Source: Mycolicibacterium gilvum (lineage in GTDB: Bacteria > Actinomycetota > Actinomycetes > Mycobacteriales > Mycobacteriaceae). From it: a stretch of DNA of 64,000 nucleotides. The notes below the pieces were generated by a model. That model had not been told where the DNA came from. It ran no database searches and saw only the letters and a program-made list of their open reading frames with translations. The stretch is taken from contig NZ_UGQM01000001.1 in the NCBI RefSeq assembly GCF_900454025.1, positions 3,100,001-3,164,000 on the forward strand, read 5' to 3'. Made by a program: the position numbers and the translations under genes. Shown here one piece after another: positions 26,446 through 41,399 of this stretch (within the stretch, counting starts at the first letter, position 1; the number at the start of each line of letters is the position of its first letter).

Positions 26446-28662
26446 TCAGCCAACGTTACTAGCCGCCTTGTACTCCCGGCGCCTGCGGTGCAGGATCGGC
26501 TCGGTATAGCCGCTGGGCTGCGCCGCGCCGTCGAGGATCAGTTCCTGGGCCGCCTGGAACGCGATGCTGTTGTCGGGATCGGATGCCATCGGCCGGAAGT
26601 CGGGGTCCGCGGCGTTCTGCTCGTCGACCACGGCCGCCATGCGCCGCAGGCTGGTCTTGACGTCCTCTTCGGTGATCACGCCGTGGCGCAGCCAGTTGGC
26701 CAGCAGCTGACTCGAGATACGCAGTGTCGCACGGTCTTCCATCAACGCGACGTCGTGGATGTCGGGCACCTTCGAGCAGCCGACACCCGCGTCGATCCAG
26801 CGCACGACGTAGCCGAGGATCGACTGGCAGTTGTTGTCGACCTCCTCGCGGATCTCCTCCGGCGCCCAGGCCAGTTCCGTGGCCAGCGGGATGGTCAGGA
26901 GTTGGTCGAGGGTCGAGCGGCGCTTGCCGGCGAGTTCTGACTGCACCGCGAACACATCGACCTGGTGGTAGTGCATCGCGTGCAGGGTGGCCGCGGTCGG
27001 CGAGGGCACCCACGCGGTGGTGGCGCCGGCCTTGGGCTGGCCGATCTTCTGCTCGACCATGTCGGCCATCAGGTCGGTCATGGCCCACATGCCCTTGCCG
27101 ATCTGGGCCTTCCCGGACAGCCCGGCCTCCAGGCCGATGTCGACGTTCTGATTCTCATAGGCGGCGATCCAGTCGGTCGACTTCATCGCGCCCTTGCGGA
27201 TCATCGGGCCCGCTTCCATCGACGTGTGGATCTCATCGCCCGTGCGGTCGAGGAATCCGGTGTTGATGAACACGACGCGGTCGGCGGCGGCCTTGATGCA
27301 CGCCTTCAGGTTCAGCGTCGTGCGGCGCTCTTCGTCCATGATGCCGACCTTGATGGCGTTCTGCGGCAGACCGAGGACGTCCTCGACGCGGCTGAACAGC
27401 TCACAGGTGAACGCGACCTCGTCGGGCCCGTGCATCTTGGGCTTCACGATGTAGATCGATCCGGTCCGGCTGTTGAGCAGCGGGCCGTTCTTGGTGTCGT
27501 CGTCGCCGGCGGACCGCAGACCGTGGATCCCGATGAGGCTGGTGAACAGCGCGTCCTGGATGCCCTCGGGGACCTCGGCGCCGTCGGCACCGTTGTCGTC
27601 GACCACGATCGCGTCGTTGGTCATCAGGTGACCCACGTTGCGCACGAACAGCAGGCTCCGGCCGGGCAGCGTGAGCTCGGCCTCGCCGTCGGGAGCACGA
27701 TAGGTGCGGTCGGAGTTGAGCACCCGGGTGAACGTCTTGCCGCCCTTGCTGACCTCTTCGGCGAGGTCACCGCGGTTGAGCCCCAACCAGTTCCGGTAGC
27801 CCAGCACCTTGTCGTCGGCGTCGACGGCCGCCACGGAATCCTCGAAGTCCATGATCGTGGTGATGGCGGACTCCAGCACGACGTCCTTGATGCCGGCCTT
27901 GTCGGTGGAGCCGATGGGGGAGTCGGCATCGATCAGGATCTCGATGTGCAGGCCGTTGTTGGCCAGCAGCACCGCGGTCGGCGCGTCGGGTTCGCCGTGG
28001 TAGCCGACGAACTGCTGCGGGTCGGCCAGCGCGACCGAGCCGCCGTCGTCGAGCGTCGCGCTCACCGCGCCGTCGTCGATGCGAAGGCCGGTGATGTCCG
28101 TCCACGATCCGGACGCCAGTGGGGCCGCGCCGTCGAGGAACCTGCGCGCGTAGGCGATGACCTTGTCGCCGCGCCGCTTGTTGTACGAGCTGCCCGCCTC
28201 GGCGCCGTCCTCGTCGGAGATGACGTCGGTGCCGTAGAGGGCGTCATAGAGCGAACCCCAACGGGCGTTGGCGGCGTTGAGTGCGAAGCGGGCGTTGAGG
28301 ATCGGCACGACGAGCTGCGGGCCCGCGGTGGTGGTGATCTCGTCGTCGACGCCGGAGGTGGTGACGGAGAAGTCGGCGGGCTCGGGTTCCAGGTAGCCGA
28401 TCTCGGTGAGGAACTGCTTGTAGTCCTCGGCCTCGAATCCGCCGATCACCCGCGCGCGGTGCCACTTGTCGATCTGGGCCTGCAGATGGTCGCGCCGGGC
28501 GAGCAGGTCCTGGTTCTTGGGCGTCAGGTCGGCGACGATCTTGTCGACACCGGACCAGAACGTGTCGGGGTCGATGTCGGTACCCGGCAACGCCTCGTTG
28601 TTGATGAAGTCGTACAACACGGGAGAGACGCGCAGGTTGCCCACCGTCACGCGATCCGTCAT
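26446..28662 (-). CDS. glcB: Malate synthase G
   Basis: A 738-residue enzyme condensing glyoxylate and acetyl-CoA to malate, the second step of the glyoxylate shunt used on fatty acids and C2 carbon. Recognisable segments include [46 protein letters not shown] and the C-terminal [15 protein letters not shown]. The ATG at 28662 has an excellent ribosome site, GGAGGAAAC, which rules out an in-frame upstream start. Its length and context match M. tuberculosis glcB (Rv1837c). Confidence 0.97.
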   Translation of the reverse strand: MTDRVTVGNLRVSPVLYDFINNEALPGTDIDPDTFWSGVDKIVADLTPKNQDLLARRDHLQAQIDKWHRARVIGGFEAEDYKQFLTEIGYLEPEPADFSVTTSGVDDEITTTAGPQLVVPILNARFALNAANARWGSLYDALYGTDVISDEDGAEAGSSYNKRRGDKVIAYARRFLDGAAPLASGSWTDITGLRIDDGAVSATLDDGGSVALADPQQFVGYHGEPDAPTAVLLANNGLHIEILIDADSPIGSTDKAGIKDVVLESAITTIMDFEDSVAAVDADDKVLGYRNWLGLNRGDLAEEVSKGGKTFTRVLNSDRTYRAPDGEAELTLPGRSLLFVRNVGHLMTNDAIVVDDNGADGAEVPEGIQDALFTSLIGIHGLRSAGDDDTKNGPLLNSRTGSIYIVKPKMHGPDEVAFTCELFSRVEDVLGLPQNAIKVGIMDEERRTTLNLKACIKAAADRVVFINTGFLDRTGDEIHTSMEAGPMIRKGAMKSTDWIAAYENQNVDIGLEAGLSGKAQIGKGMWAMTDLMADMVEQKIGQPKAGATTAWVPSPTAATLHAMHYHQVDVFAVQSELAGKRRSTLDQLLTIPLATELAWAPEEIREEVDNNCQSILGYVVRWIDAGVGCSKVPDIHDVALMEDRATLRISSQLLANWLRHGVITEEDVKTSLRRMAAVVDEQNAADPDFRPMASDPDNSIAFQAAQELILDGAAQPSGYTEPILHRRRREYKAASNVG

Positions 28663-28750
28663 GTTTCCTCCTTCGCCCGCACGAACTGACTTCGCCGTGC
28701 CGCTTGCACCGTGATCCGTCAACGGTCCAGCTTACCCACCGGTAACTGCG

Positions 28751-29614
28751 CTATTCCCCGGTGTCGGCGGCCTGCAGTGCCCTGCACCGGTCGATGAGCC
28801 GCGTCCGCAGTGGCGCGGCACGCTCGCTGATCTGCTCCTGGGCGCGCGCGTATTCGCGGCGACCGTCGGCGGTTTCCACCGCGATCGGCTCGAATCCGTA
28901 GGCCCGCAGGTCATACGGGCTGGCCCGCATGTCGAGCACCCGCGCGTCGACGGCGAGCTCGAAGCAGTCGAGGACCAGCCCCGACTCGATCAGGGGTCCG
29001 AGTTTGAAGGCCCACTTGTAGAGGTCCATGCCGGCGTGCACGCAGCCCGGCTGTTCGGCCGTCACCTGTTCCTGCCGGGTGAGACGGTGCGCGTTGCGCT
29101 CCGCGGCGGCCGGGGTGAAGAACCGGTAGGCGTCGAAGTGACTGCAGCGCAACGGCATCGACTCGACGACCTCGTCGGTCCCGGCCCCGCCTAGTCGCAG
29201 CGGCACCCGCGCGTGGCGCACCGTCGGGGTCCGGTAGACCATCGCCCACTCGTGCAGACCGAAGCAGTTGAACCTCGGCCGTCGCGCCGCGGTGGCACCG
29301 AGCAGACCGGCGATGAAGGTCACGGTGTCCATCCGGGCCGCGAGATACTCCCGGCCCACGGTGACCCCGGCGTCGGTCTGCACGTAGCCGGCCCCGTCGA
29401 GATAGCGCTCGGACCCCGGACCGGTCAGGACCGTTCCGTAGCCCGGATGCCACACCCGCAGCCGGCGCGGCTTGAGGCTGTAATAGGTGAACAGGAAGTC
29501 GAAGACGGGATGGGTCTGGCCGGTCTGCCGCCGCGCGACGTGGGGGGCGAGCAGGTCGTCGGCGCGGTCGCGGTGGGCGGCGGCGAGGTGCTGCCAGGGC
29601 CGCGAATCAGACAC
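28751..29614 (-). CDS. Uncharacterised mycobacterial protein (often labelled 3-methyladenine DNA glycosylase)
   Basis: A 287-residue soluble protein starting at a GTG ([10 protein letters not shown]) that overlaps the end of the upstream CNNM gene by 8 bases. It has long conserved-looking stretches rich in aromatic residues, such as HPVFDFLFTYYSLKPRRLRVWHPGYG and FNCFGLHEWAMVYR. Homologues in other mycobacteria are commonly named 3-methyladenine DNA glycosylase, but no helix-hairpin-helix or other glycosylase motif is visible, so I would not adopt that name. Translational coupling to the CNNM pair is the main context clue. Confidence 0.65.
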   Translation of the reverse strand: MSDSRPWQHLAAAHRDRADDLLAPHVARRQTGQTHPVFDFLFTYYSLKPRRLRVWHPGYGTVLTGPGSERYLDGAGYVQTDAGVTVGREYLAARMDTVTFIAGLLGATAARRPRFNCFGLHEWAMVYRTPTVRHARVPLRLGGAGTDEVVESMPLRCSHFDAYRFFTPAAAERNAHRLTRQEQVTAEQPGCVHAGMDLYKWAFKLGPLIESGLVLDCFELAVDARVLDMRASPYDLRAYGFEPIAVETADGRREYARAQEQISERAAPLRTRLIDRCRALQAADTGE

Positions 29615-30660
29615 GATGCGTGCTGTCGCGGACCGTTCCCACCAGGTCCTCGACGAGATCTTCGAGCGCGACCACGGCGGTGGCGTCACCGTCGGCGGCG
29701 GTGACCAGCGCCAGGTGGCTGTTGGTCCGGCGTAACCGGGTCAGCGCGTCGGGCAGCGGAAGGGACGCCGGGACGCGCGGCAGCGGGCGCACCAACGACG
29801 CCTCGACCGCCGTGGAACTGTCGTAGTTCCCGTTGACCAGCGGCAGCACGTCCTTGATGTGCAGGTAACCGACGAACGCGCCCGTCGAATCCGCCACCGG
29901 AAAGCGGGAGTAACCCGTTTCCCGCAGCGCTTCTTCGAGGGCGCCGACGGTCGGTCCGGCCCCGTCGTGGGCGGCGGGGACGGCGCGGATCTGGTGCAGC
30001 GGCATCGCGACGTCGTCGACCACCCGGTTGCGGATCTGGAGTGCGCGGGTGAGGCGGGTGTGTTCCTCGGGATCGAGCAGCCCCTCCGACAGGGACTCGG
30101 CGATCATCTCCGACAGTTCGACCGTCGATACGGTGACGTCGAGTTCGTCCTTGGGTTCGACGCCGAACGCGCGCAGCGTGCTGTTGGCGCACCAGTTGTA
30201 GAACGCGATGAACGGCCGCGCGATCCGGATGTAGAGGAGATAGACCGGGATCAGCAGCATCGCGGTGGATTCGGGTCCCGCGATGGCGATGTTCTTGGGA
30301 ACCATCTCGCCCAGCAGCACGTGCAGGGTCACCACGATCGACAGCGCGACCAGGAACGACACGGTGTGCAGCAGCGCGTCGGGGATCCCGACGAGGTCGA
30401 ACGGCTTCTCCAGCAGGTGCGCCACGGCGGGTTCGGCGACGCGACCCAGCAGGATCGAACAGATCGTGATGCCGAGCTGCGATCCGGCCAGCATCAGCGA
30501 CAGGTTCTCGCCGGCGCGGATCACGGTGACCGCGCTGGACTTGCCCTGCTCGGCGAGGGCTTCCAGCCGATCGCGGCGCGCGGAGATCAGCGCGAACTCC
30601 GAGGCGACGAAGAACGCGTTGGCGCCCAGCAGCACGAAGGTCAGCAGCACCCCGAAGATG

Positions 30661-30668
<8 letters not shown>
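29607..30668 (-). CDS. CNNM/CBS-domain membrane protein, short form (Rv1841c-like)
   Basis: A 353-residue hemolysin-C/CNNM-family protein. A DUF21 transmembrane domain (residues 1-190, with GEMVPKN) is followed by a CBS pair (about 200-345) and no CorC/HlyC C-terminal domain. The GTG at 30668 follows GAAGGAG and overlaps the end of the longer CNNM gene. Family members are implicated in magnesium or other divalent cation efflux. The two-gene arrangement matches M. tuberculosis Rv1842c-Rv1841c. Confidence 0.85.
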
Positions 30669-32034
<1,366 letters not shown>

Positions 32035-32335
32035 CGGGATGCTCCTGGGAAGCCGGGTCGGGAGCCCGGCCACCTAGAGGACGGTTCGACCTCGCAGGGT
32101 TCGTGGTCGGACCGCGTGGCGGCGATGGCCGGCGCGGATGGACTGCCATCCAGTGCCTGCGGCACCTGGTCCCTTTCGTCGCATGGGCCGGACGCGCGTC
32201 GTGCGGTGCGCGAATTCGGCTGAATGTCAACACATGTTAGCGGAATCCGCACGGCCGTTGACGCCGCCTTTGTTTAGCCGGGCTAACTCGACGCCAGTGG
32301 TACTTTTCTACAAAAGCTTTGGAAAGGCGAACCTA
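32035..32335. promoter_or_regulatory. Divergent promoter region between CNNM and ferric transporter operons
   Basis: This 301-base interval carries no gene. It holds TTAGCC-G-GGCTAA, a perfect 13-base odd palindrome at 32274-32286 that contains an IdeR-like half (GGCTAAC), plus an AT-richer stretch before the transporter start. No magnesium riboswitch consensus was recognised on the CNNM side. Confidence 0.5.
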
Positions 32336-32336
32336 A
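32318..32336 (+). promoter_or_regulatory. IdeR-like iron box overlapping the start codon
   Basis: TTTGGAAAGGCGAACCTAA matches 15 of 19 positions of the IdeR/DtxR consensus TTAGGTTAGGCTAACCTAA. Its last base is the A of the ATG of the ferric transporter substrate-binding gene. Iron-loaded repressor here would block transcription or initiation; iron limitation would open it. Confidence 0.7.
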
Positions 32337-33364
32337 TGTCGAAATCGTTCACCCGGTTGGCAGGCGTGTTCGGGGCCGTCGCAGCCGTGCTCGCGTTCAG
32401 CGCGTGCGGCTCCCAGCCCGCGGGCGAGGACGCCGACAAGATCGTCGTGTACTCCGGACGCAGCGAAGAACTGGTCAAGCCCCTCATCGAGCAGTTCACC
32501 ACCGACACCGGAATCCAGGTGGAGATCCGCTACGCCGGCTCCGGGGAACTGGCCGCGCAGCTGCTCACCGAAGGCGACAAGTCACCCGCCGACGTGTTCC
32601 TGTCCCAGGACGCCGGCGCGCTCGGCGCCGTGTCGAAGGCCGGGTTGTTCGCACCGATCAACGCCGATGCGCTGGCCGCGGTCCCGAAGCAGTACTCGGC
32701 TGCCGACGGCACCTGGCTGGGGGTCTCCGGCCGGGCGCGCGTCATCGTCTACAACCCGACGCTGGTTTCCGACCCGCCGGACACGATCGACGGTCTGCTC
32801 GCCCCCGAGTGGAAGGGCAAGATCGGGTTCGCCCCGAGCAACGCGTCCTGGCAGGCGTTCGTGACCGGGCTGCGGGTCATCCGCGGCGACGACGGCGCCG
32901 AGCAGTGGCTGCGTGCGTTCAAAGCGCAGGACCCGCAGGCGTTCGAGAACAACGTCGCCATCCGCGACGCGGTCGACGCCGGGCAGATCCCGCTCGGAAT
33001 CGCCAACCACTACTACCTCTACGAGCTGATCAACGCCAAGGGCGCCGACGCGGTGACGGCGAGGAACCAGTTCATGGCGCCCGGCGATCCGGGCGGGCTG
33101 GTCAACGTCGCCGGAGTCGGGGTGCTGAAGTCGGCGCCGAACCCCGAGGGCGCCCAGGCGTTCGCGTCCTATCTGATCGGTGAGACCGCGCAGAAGTACT
33201 TCGCCGAGGAGACGGCCGAGTACCCGCTGGTCGCGGGGGTGGCCACCAGCTCGGAGATGCCGCCGCTGGCCGATCTGCGGCCGCCCGCGGTCGATCTGTC
33301 CCAACTCGACGACATCGAAACCACTCAGGAGATGCTGGTCGAGACCGGACTGCTGACCAACTGA
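32336..33364 (+). CDS. Ferric iron ABC transporter substrate-binding lipoprotein
   Basis: A 342-residue FbpA/FutA-type binding protein. A signal peptide ends in AFSAC, a slightly atypical lipobox with Phe at -3. KIVVYSGRSEELVKPLIEQF begins the mature domain, and GIANHYYLYEL carries the paired tyrosines that coordinate Fe(III) in this family. The ATG has GGAAAGG 8 bases upstream, inside the IdeR-like box. It is followed 4 bases later by the permease gene. The operon is not at this place in M. tuberculosis, so it is an insertion relative to that order. Confidence 0.85.
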   Translation: MSKSFTRLAGVFGAVAAVLAFSACGSQPAGEDADKIVVYSGRSEELVKPLIEQFTTDTGIQVEIRYAGSGELAAQLLTEGDKSPADVFLSQDAGALGAVSKAGLFAPINADALAAVPKQYSAADGTWLGVSGRARVIVYNPTLVSDPPDTIDGLLAPEWKGKIGFAPSNASWQAFVTGLRVIRGDDGAEQWLRAFKAQDPQAFENNVAIRDAVDAGQIPLGIANHYYLYELINAKGADAVTARNQFMAPGDPGGLVNVAGVGVLKSAPNPEGAQAFASYLIGETAQKYFAEETAEYPLVAGVATSSEMPPLADLRPPAVDLSQLDDIETTQEMLVETGLLTN

Positions 33365-33368
33365 GTCG

Positions 33369-34896
33369 TTGAGCCGACTCGGGCGCCCACCGGCAGGGCT
33401 GCTGCTGCCGGCCGCGCTGGTCGCAGCGTGCACGCTGGTTCCGCTCGTCTACCTGTTCGAGCGGGCCTTCGAACGCGGGTTGCCGTTCGTCGTGGACGAA
33501 CTGCTCCAGCCCCGCACGGCCGCGATGGTCGGCCGGTCCCTGCTTCTCGTCTCTGTCGTGACCGCGGCCTGTGTGGTCCTCGGTGTCGGCCTGGCCGTGC
33601 TGGTGACCCGGACCGACCTGCGCGGTCGGCGGGTTCTCGCGGTGGCGCTGACGCTGCCGCTGGCCATGCCGAGCTACCTGCTCGCCTACCTGTGGGTGTC
33701 GGCGTTTCCGACCGCGGCCGGGTTCTGGGGCGCGGCGCTGGTGTTGACGCTGGTCAGCTACCCGTTGGTGCTGCTCACCACGATGGCGGCGCTTGCCAGG
33801 GTCGACCCCGCGCAGGAGGAGGTCGCGCGGTCGCTGGGGCTCGGCGGTGTCGCGACGCTGTTCCGCGTGACGCTGCGACAGACCCGCGCCGCGATCGCCG
33901 CCGGCGCACTGCTGGTGGCCCTGTATGTGCTCAGCGACTTCGGCGCGGTGGCCGCGATGCGCTACGAGGCGTTCACCTGGGTGATCTACGGGGCGTACCG
34001 CTCGGGCTTCAATCCGTCCCGGGCCGCGGTCCTGTCGCTGGTGTTGATCGTGTTCGCGGTGCTGCTGGTCGTGGGAGAGCACCGGGCCCGCGGGGTCGCC
34101 GCGGCGGGACGTATCGGTGGTGGCGCGCCCCGCCCCGCGCCGGTGAGCCGGCTCGGCCGGTGGCGCTGGCCTGCTCTGGCGGTGCCGGCGGTGGTGCTGA
34201 CCGCCGCGCTGGTGGTGCCCGGGATCGAGCTGATGGACTGGTTGCTGGCGGCCGGCATGCAGTGGAACGTCGGCGAGTGGCTCGGTGCGCTCGGGTCGAC
34301 CGTGTGGCTGTCCGCTGCGGCCGCGCTGGTGTCCACGGCGGCGGCATTGCCGCTCGGTGTGCTCGCCGCCCGCCACCGGGACCGCGTGACGCGCACGCTG
34401 GAAGGGGCGAGCTTCCTCGCCCACGGGCTGCCGTCGATCGTGATCGCCATCTCGATGGTGTCCCTCGGCGTGCTGCTGTTGCGGCCCATCTACCAGCGCG
34501 AACCGTTGCTGATCCTGGCTTATGCGGTGCTGTTCGTGCCGATGGCGATCGGCTCGATCCGGGCGTCGGTCCAGGCCACCCCGGTGCGGCTGGAGGAGGT
34601 GGCCCGGTCGCTGGGCCGTCCGCCCGTGCGCGCGTTCGCCACCGTCACCGCGCGGGTCGCGCTCCCCGGCATCGCCGCCGGCGCGGCACTGGTGCTGCTG
34701 ACGTGCATGAAGGAGCTGCCGGTCACCCTGCTGCTGCACCCGACGGGCACCGATACGCTGGCGACGCGCCTGTGGGGATACAGCTCCATCAGCGACTACG
34801 CGGCGGCCGCCCCGTACGCTGCGGCACTGTTGTTGTTCGCCGCGGTGCCGACCGCAGTGCTCGGGCTGTGGAGCACACGTTCAGCGGAGGTGCGCG

Positions 34897-34904
<8 letters not shown>
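33369..34904 (+). CDS. Ferric iron ABC transporter permease (fused two-domain)
   Basis: A 511-residue membrane protein with two homologous permease halves. Each has the EAA-type loop for ATPase contact (EEVARSLGLGG near residue 153 and EEVARSLGRPP near 408), so a single chain supplies the whole channel, as in FbpB/SfuB. About twelve membrane segments are present. Translation seems to start at TTG (33369), 4 bases after the binding-protein stop, and the end overlaps the ATPase gene by 8 bases. The operon is compact and coupled. Confidence 0.88.
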
Positions 34905-38936
<4,032 letters not shown>

Positions 38937-39010
38937 AGACAAAACCCTTTCGATCTCTTACTGCGACACAGCTTCTGACAGGTTTTTCGCAAGAGAACCC
39001 GGGCGGGTCC

Positions 39011-39946
39011 CTAGACGAGGAACAACCGATGCAGCTCGTTGAGCCACGGGACCGCGAACGCGACTGTCGGCACGACCAGCACCGCCGCCGCCGCGGCGTA
39101 GGCGCCCGCCGCGAGCATCCTGCTGTTGGGCTTGCCGCCGAGCCGGCGCACCCGCACCACGGTGGTGGGCCCGCCCGCGGCGAGCGCACCGCGGGGAGCG
39201 CGGCCGGACGCGCACGCGACCAGCGCCCGGGCCAACGGCGTGGGCCCTTCGGCCCGCACCGCGGCGTCATCGGCGAGAAGTTCGATCAGAAGGCGGACGG
39301 CGTTGAGCGCGTGGCCGCTGCGCACCAGCCGGGGAAAGGCCGCGTGGACCGCGGTGAACATCTCCAGTACCAGGTCGTGGCGGGCACGCAGGTGGGCGTG
39401 CTCGTGCTCCAGGATCGCCGACATCTCGTTGTCGGCGAGCGTCTTGAGCGCCCCCTCGCTGACGACGACGCGGCTGCGGACACCCGGAAGGCAGTACGCC
39501 AGCGGTTCGTCGACGTCGAGGACGCGCAGCCTGCTGCGGGAGCGGGTGCGGCTGTGGTGGGCCCCGACGAGGTCGACGACCATCCGGTGGTGTGCCCGGC
39601 GTCGCCGGGTCGCGACCGCGACGTTGAGTACCGAGACGACCAATCGGGCGCCGACGACGAGTGTCAGCAGGAAGACGACGACGTAGGCGGTCCACAACGG
39701 CCACCCCAGGACCGCGATCTCACCGACGATCGTCGAGGTGGGCCTGCCGTCGGGACCGGGTACGAAAAGCCTGCTCGCGATTGCGATTCCGGCGGAGAAC
39801 GCCGACAGCACCGCGGCCGCCGCGATCGACTGCCACAGCACGATCGCTGCCCGCGGAGCGCGCAGTGGCCAGGCTGCTCGCGCCAGCATCGCAGGCACCG
39901 GCCCCGAGAGGAGCAACGCGAGGAGGGAGAAGGCCAGCGCGGACAC
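39011..39946 (-). CDS. M56-family membrane peptidase, BlaR-like (Rv1845c-like)
   Basis: A 311-residue membrane protein with N-terminal membrane helices and a zinc protease motif, HEHAH, near residue 180; the final helix lies at about 275-300. Unlike staphylococcal BlaR1 it has no penicillin-binding sensor domain. It is 14 bases downstream of the blaI-like gene in the same direction, so it is the probable sensor/protease that inactivates the repressor. In M. tuberculosis this pair is linked to beta-lactam response. Confidence 0.85.
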   Translation of the reverse strand: MSALAFSLLALLLSGPVPAMLARAAWPLRAPRAAIVLWQSIAAAAVLSAFSAGIAIASRLFVPGPDGRPTSTIVGEIAVLGWPLWTAYVVVFLLTLVVGARLVVSVLNVAVATRRRRAHHRMVVDLVGAHHSRTRSRSRLRVLDVDEPLAYCLPGVRSRVVVSEGALKTLADNEMSAILEHEHAHLRARHDLVLEMFTAVHAAFPRLVRSGHALNAVRLLIELLADDAAVRAEGPTPLARALVACASGRAPRGALAAGGPTTVVRVRRLGGKPNSRMLAAGAYAAAAAVLVVPTVAFAVPWLNELHRLFLV

Positions 39947-39960
39947 GCTGTAAGTGTCCC

Positions 39961-40377
39961 TCAGGCGGTGGGTGAATCGCCAGCGGGCCGGTCTGTCGGG
40001 TGCTTGTCTTCCAGTTCGGCCAGGGCGCGGCGCAATGCAGCCGCCTCACCGGCGCCGACGCGTTCGACGAAGTGCACGAGGGCGGCCTCCCGGCTGCCCG
40101 AATCCGCGGCCTGGTCGAGGGCGTCCACCATCAGGCCGGCGACCAGTTCGTCGCGTCCGTGGGTGGGTGCGTACCGATGGGCCCGGTCGTCGCGATGCTG
40201 GACCACCAGGTTCTTCTTCGCCAGTCGCTGCAGCACGGTCATGATCGTCGTGTAGGCGAGGTCGCGGCGTGCGGAGAGCGCTTCGTGCACCTGGCGCACG
40301 GTCTGAGGCTCCCCGGACGACCACAGGTGGTCCATCACGGAGCGCTCGAGCTCCCCGAGTCGAGTCAGCTTGGCCAT
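39961..40377 (-). CDS. blaI: BlaI/MecI-family transcriptional repressor
   Basis: A 138-residue winged-helix repressor, the same length as M. tuberculosis BlaI (Rv1846c). The MAKLTRLGELERSVMDHLW start, TVRQVHEALSARRDLAYTTIMTVLQRL recognition region and a C-terminal dimerisation helix are all present. The ATG at 40377 has AGGAGG upstream. It precedes the M56 peptidase gene, with which it forms an operon. It should bind its own promoter, where TACTAC repeats occur. Confidence 0.9.
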   Translation of the reverse strand: MAKLTRLGELERSVMDHLWSSGEPQTVRQVHEALSARRDLAYTTIMTVLQRLAKKNLVVQHRDDRAHRYAPTHGRDELVAGLMVDALDQAADSGSREAALVHFVERVGAGEAAALRRALAELEDKHPTDRPAGDSPTA

Positions 40378-40413
40378 CTTCCGTTCACCTCCTGCCGGCA
40401 GTCGATCAAAGCG

Positions 40414-40430
40414 TACTACGGGATTACTAC
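40414..40430 (-). promoter_or_regulatory. TACTAC direct repeat upstream of blaI, possible operator
   Basis: TACTAC occurs at 40414-40419 and 40425-40430, one helical turn apart, 37-53 bases upstream of the blaI start. BlaI operators contain TACTA/TAGTA half-sites, so autoregulation is plausible. Confidence 0.45.
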
Positions 40431-40570
40431 CGCGCGTCGTATCAAGTCTCGGCGCAGGTCGATCGCCGGAGATGCGCACTTCGGAGATACCAACGTCACG
40501 GCGTGTGCGGGCGCGTCCGTCCGGTCGTGTGAGTCCAGTCACAGGTTCTAGCCCCTTCGGTCAGCCTGAC

Positions 40571-40589
40571 TATAGTAAGGCTAACCTAA
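40571..40589 (+). promoter_or_regulatory. IdeR-like iron box
   Basis: TATAGTAAGGCTAACCTAA matches 15 of 19 positions of the IdeR consensus, with the right arm AGGCTAACCTAA intact. It lies 34 bases upstream of the IucA/FhuF-like gene, which it should repress when iron is abundant. Confidence 0.8.
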
Positions 40590-40622
40590 ATCGGTAAGCC
40601 CTACCCAGATCGCGAGGTGCCC

Positions 40623-41375
40623 GTGACAGTCGTTGTCGAGGATCCACTCATCGCCAGCATGTCGATCGGGCAGACCCTGCCCATCCACGAATCGAGCCGT
40701 CGTCTGCGCGAGATGTACCGCGAATGTCCGCGGGTCTACGGGGTGGCGGTGATGGGGGACCTGTCCCGACGACGCTGGTGGCCCCTGACCGAGATCCTGA
40801 CGACGGACCGCCTCGACCGGATGTTCCACACCGGAGTGGCCGAGACCGACAGTCGCACCGCCGTCACCCAACAGTTGGCCGCGACCTTCGCCCATGTCGT
40901 CGTCGGCCGCGTCATCCCGCTGCTTGCCCTCGAAGGCCGGGCGTGGGACACCGGCCCGGAGAACCTCTGGGTGCACGTCGACTCCGAGGGCGCGATCGAC
41001 TGGGTGGGCGTGGTCGATCCGACCCTGCGCGCCCTGCCCGACGACTCGCTGGCCTCGACGGGACAGAGCGGCATCGTCGCGCTGCCCAGTGAGGCCGCGC
41101 TGACCACATGGGTGGCACACCGGAGCCATCGGGCACTGGGGCCGCTGTTCACCAGGCTCGCCGCGGTCAGCGGCGGCGCCATGCCCGTCTCGGCGATGTG
41201 GCACATCGTCGGGGGCGCGGTGGTCAACGCCGCGACCCAGGTCCCACTGCTCGCGGGATCCAGCGAGATCGTCAGCATGCGGCGCGGACAGGCCGTTCTC
41301 GACGCCTTTGTCAGCTTCGGCCTGCCGGTTCGCGGCGTTACCCGATCCGCCGGGACGAAGGTCTTGCTCAATTAG
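40623..41375 (+). CDS. IucA/IucC C-terminal/FhuF-like iron protein
   Basis: A 250-residue protein resembling the C-terminal part of IucA/IucC siderophore synthetases and FhuF-like ferric reductases, as annotated in other mycobacteria. The region GPENLWVHVDSEGAIDW near residue 115 fits the family pattern. It lacks the C-terminal cysteines that hold the [2Fe-2S] cluster in FhuF (only one Cys, near residue 38), so a reductase activity of that type is doubtful. GTG at 40623 is favoured, with GAGG 5 bases upstream. An IdeR-like box precedes it and a second follows at its end, tying it to iron limitation. Confidence 0.6.
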   Translation: MTVVVEDPLIASMSIGQTLPIHESSRRLREMYRECPRVYGVAVMGDLSRRRWWPLTEILTTDRLDRMFHTGVAETDSRTAVTQQLAATFAHVVVGRVIPLLALEGRAWDTGPENLWVHVDSEGAIDWVGVVDPTLRALPDDSLASTGQSGIVALPSEAALTTWVAHRSHRALGPLFTRLAAVSGGAMPVSAMWHIVGGAVVNAATQVPLLAGSSEIVSMRRGQAVLDAFVSFGLPVRGVTRSAGTKVLLN

Positions 41376-41393
41376 GTAAGGGTTGCCTATCCT
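41364..41393 (+). promoter_or_regulatory. Promoter with IdeR-like box for the MrsI-like RNA
   Basis: TTGCTC (41364-41369) and TATCCT (41388-41393) form -35 and -10 elements 18 bases apart. Between and over them lies TTAGGTAAGGGTTGCCTAT (41372-41390), 14 of 19 matches to the IdeR consensus. Transcription would start near 41400 and be blocked by iron-loaded IdeR. Confidence 0.65.
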
Positions 41394-41399
41394 ATGGAG

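Noticed and set aside
26965..28689. 574-codon plus-strand open frame opposite glcB
   Set aside because: It is a shadow of malate synthase with no recognisable motif and a composition typical of antisense frames in high-GC DNA.
28751..29614. 3-methyladenine DNA glycosylase identity
   Set aside because: The name is used for relatives, but no glycosylase motif can be seen, so it was left as uncharacterised.
32035..32335. Magnesium (M-box) riboswitch before the CNNM genes
   Set aside because: The leader lacks the conserved core I would expect, and only ordinary GC-rich pairing is visible.
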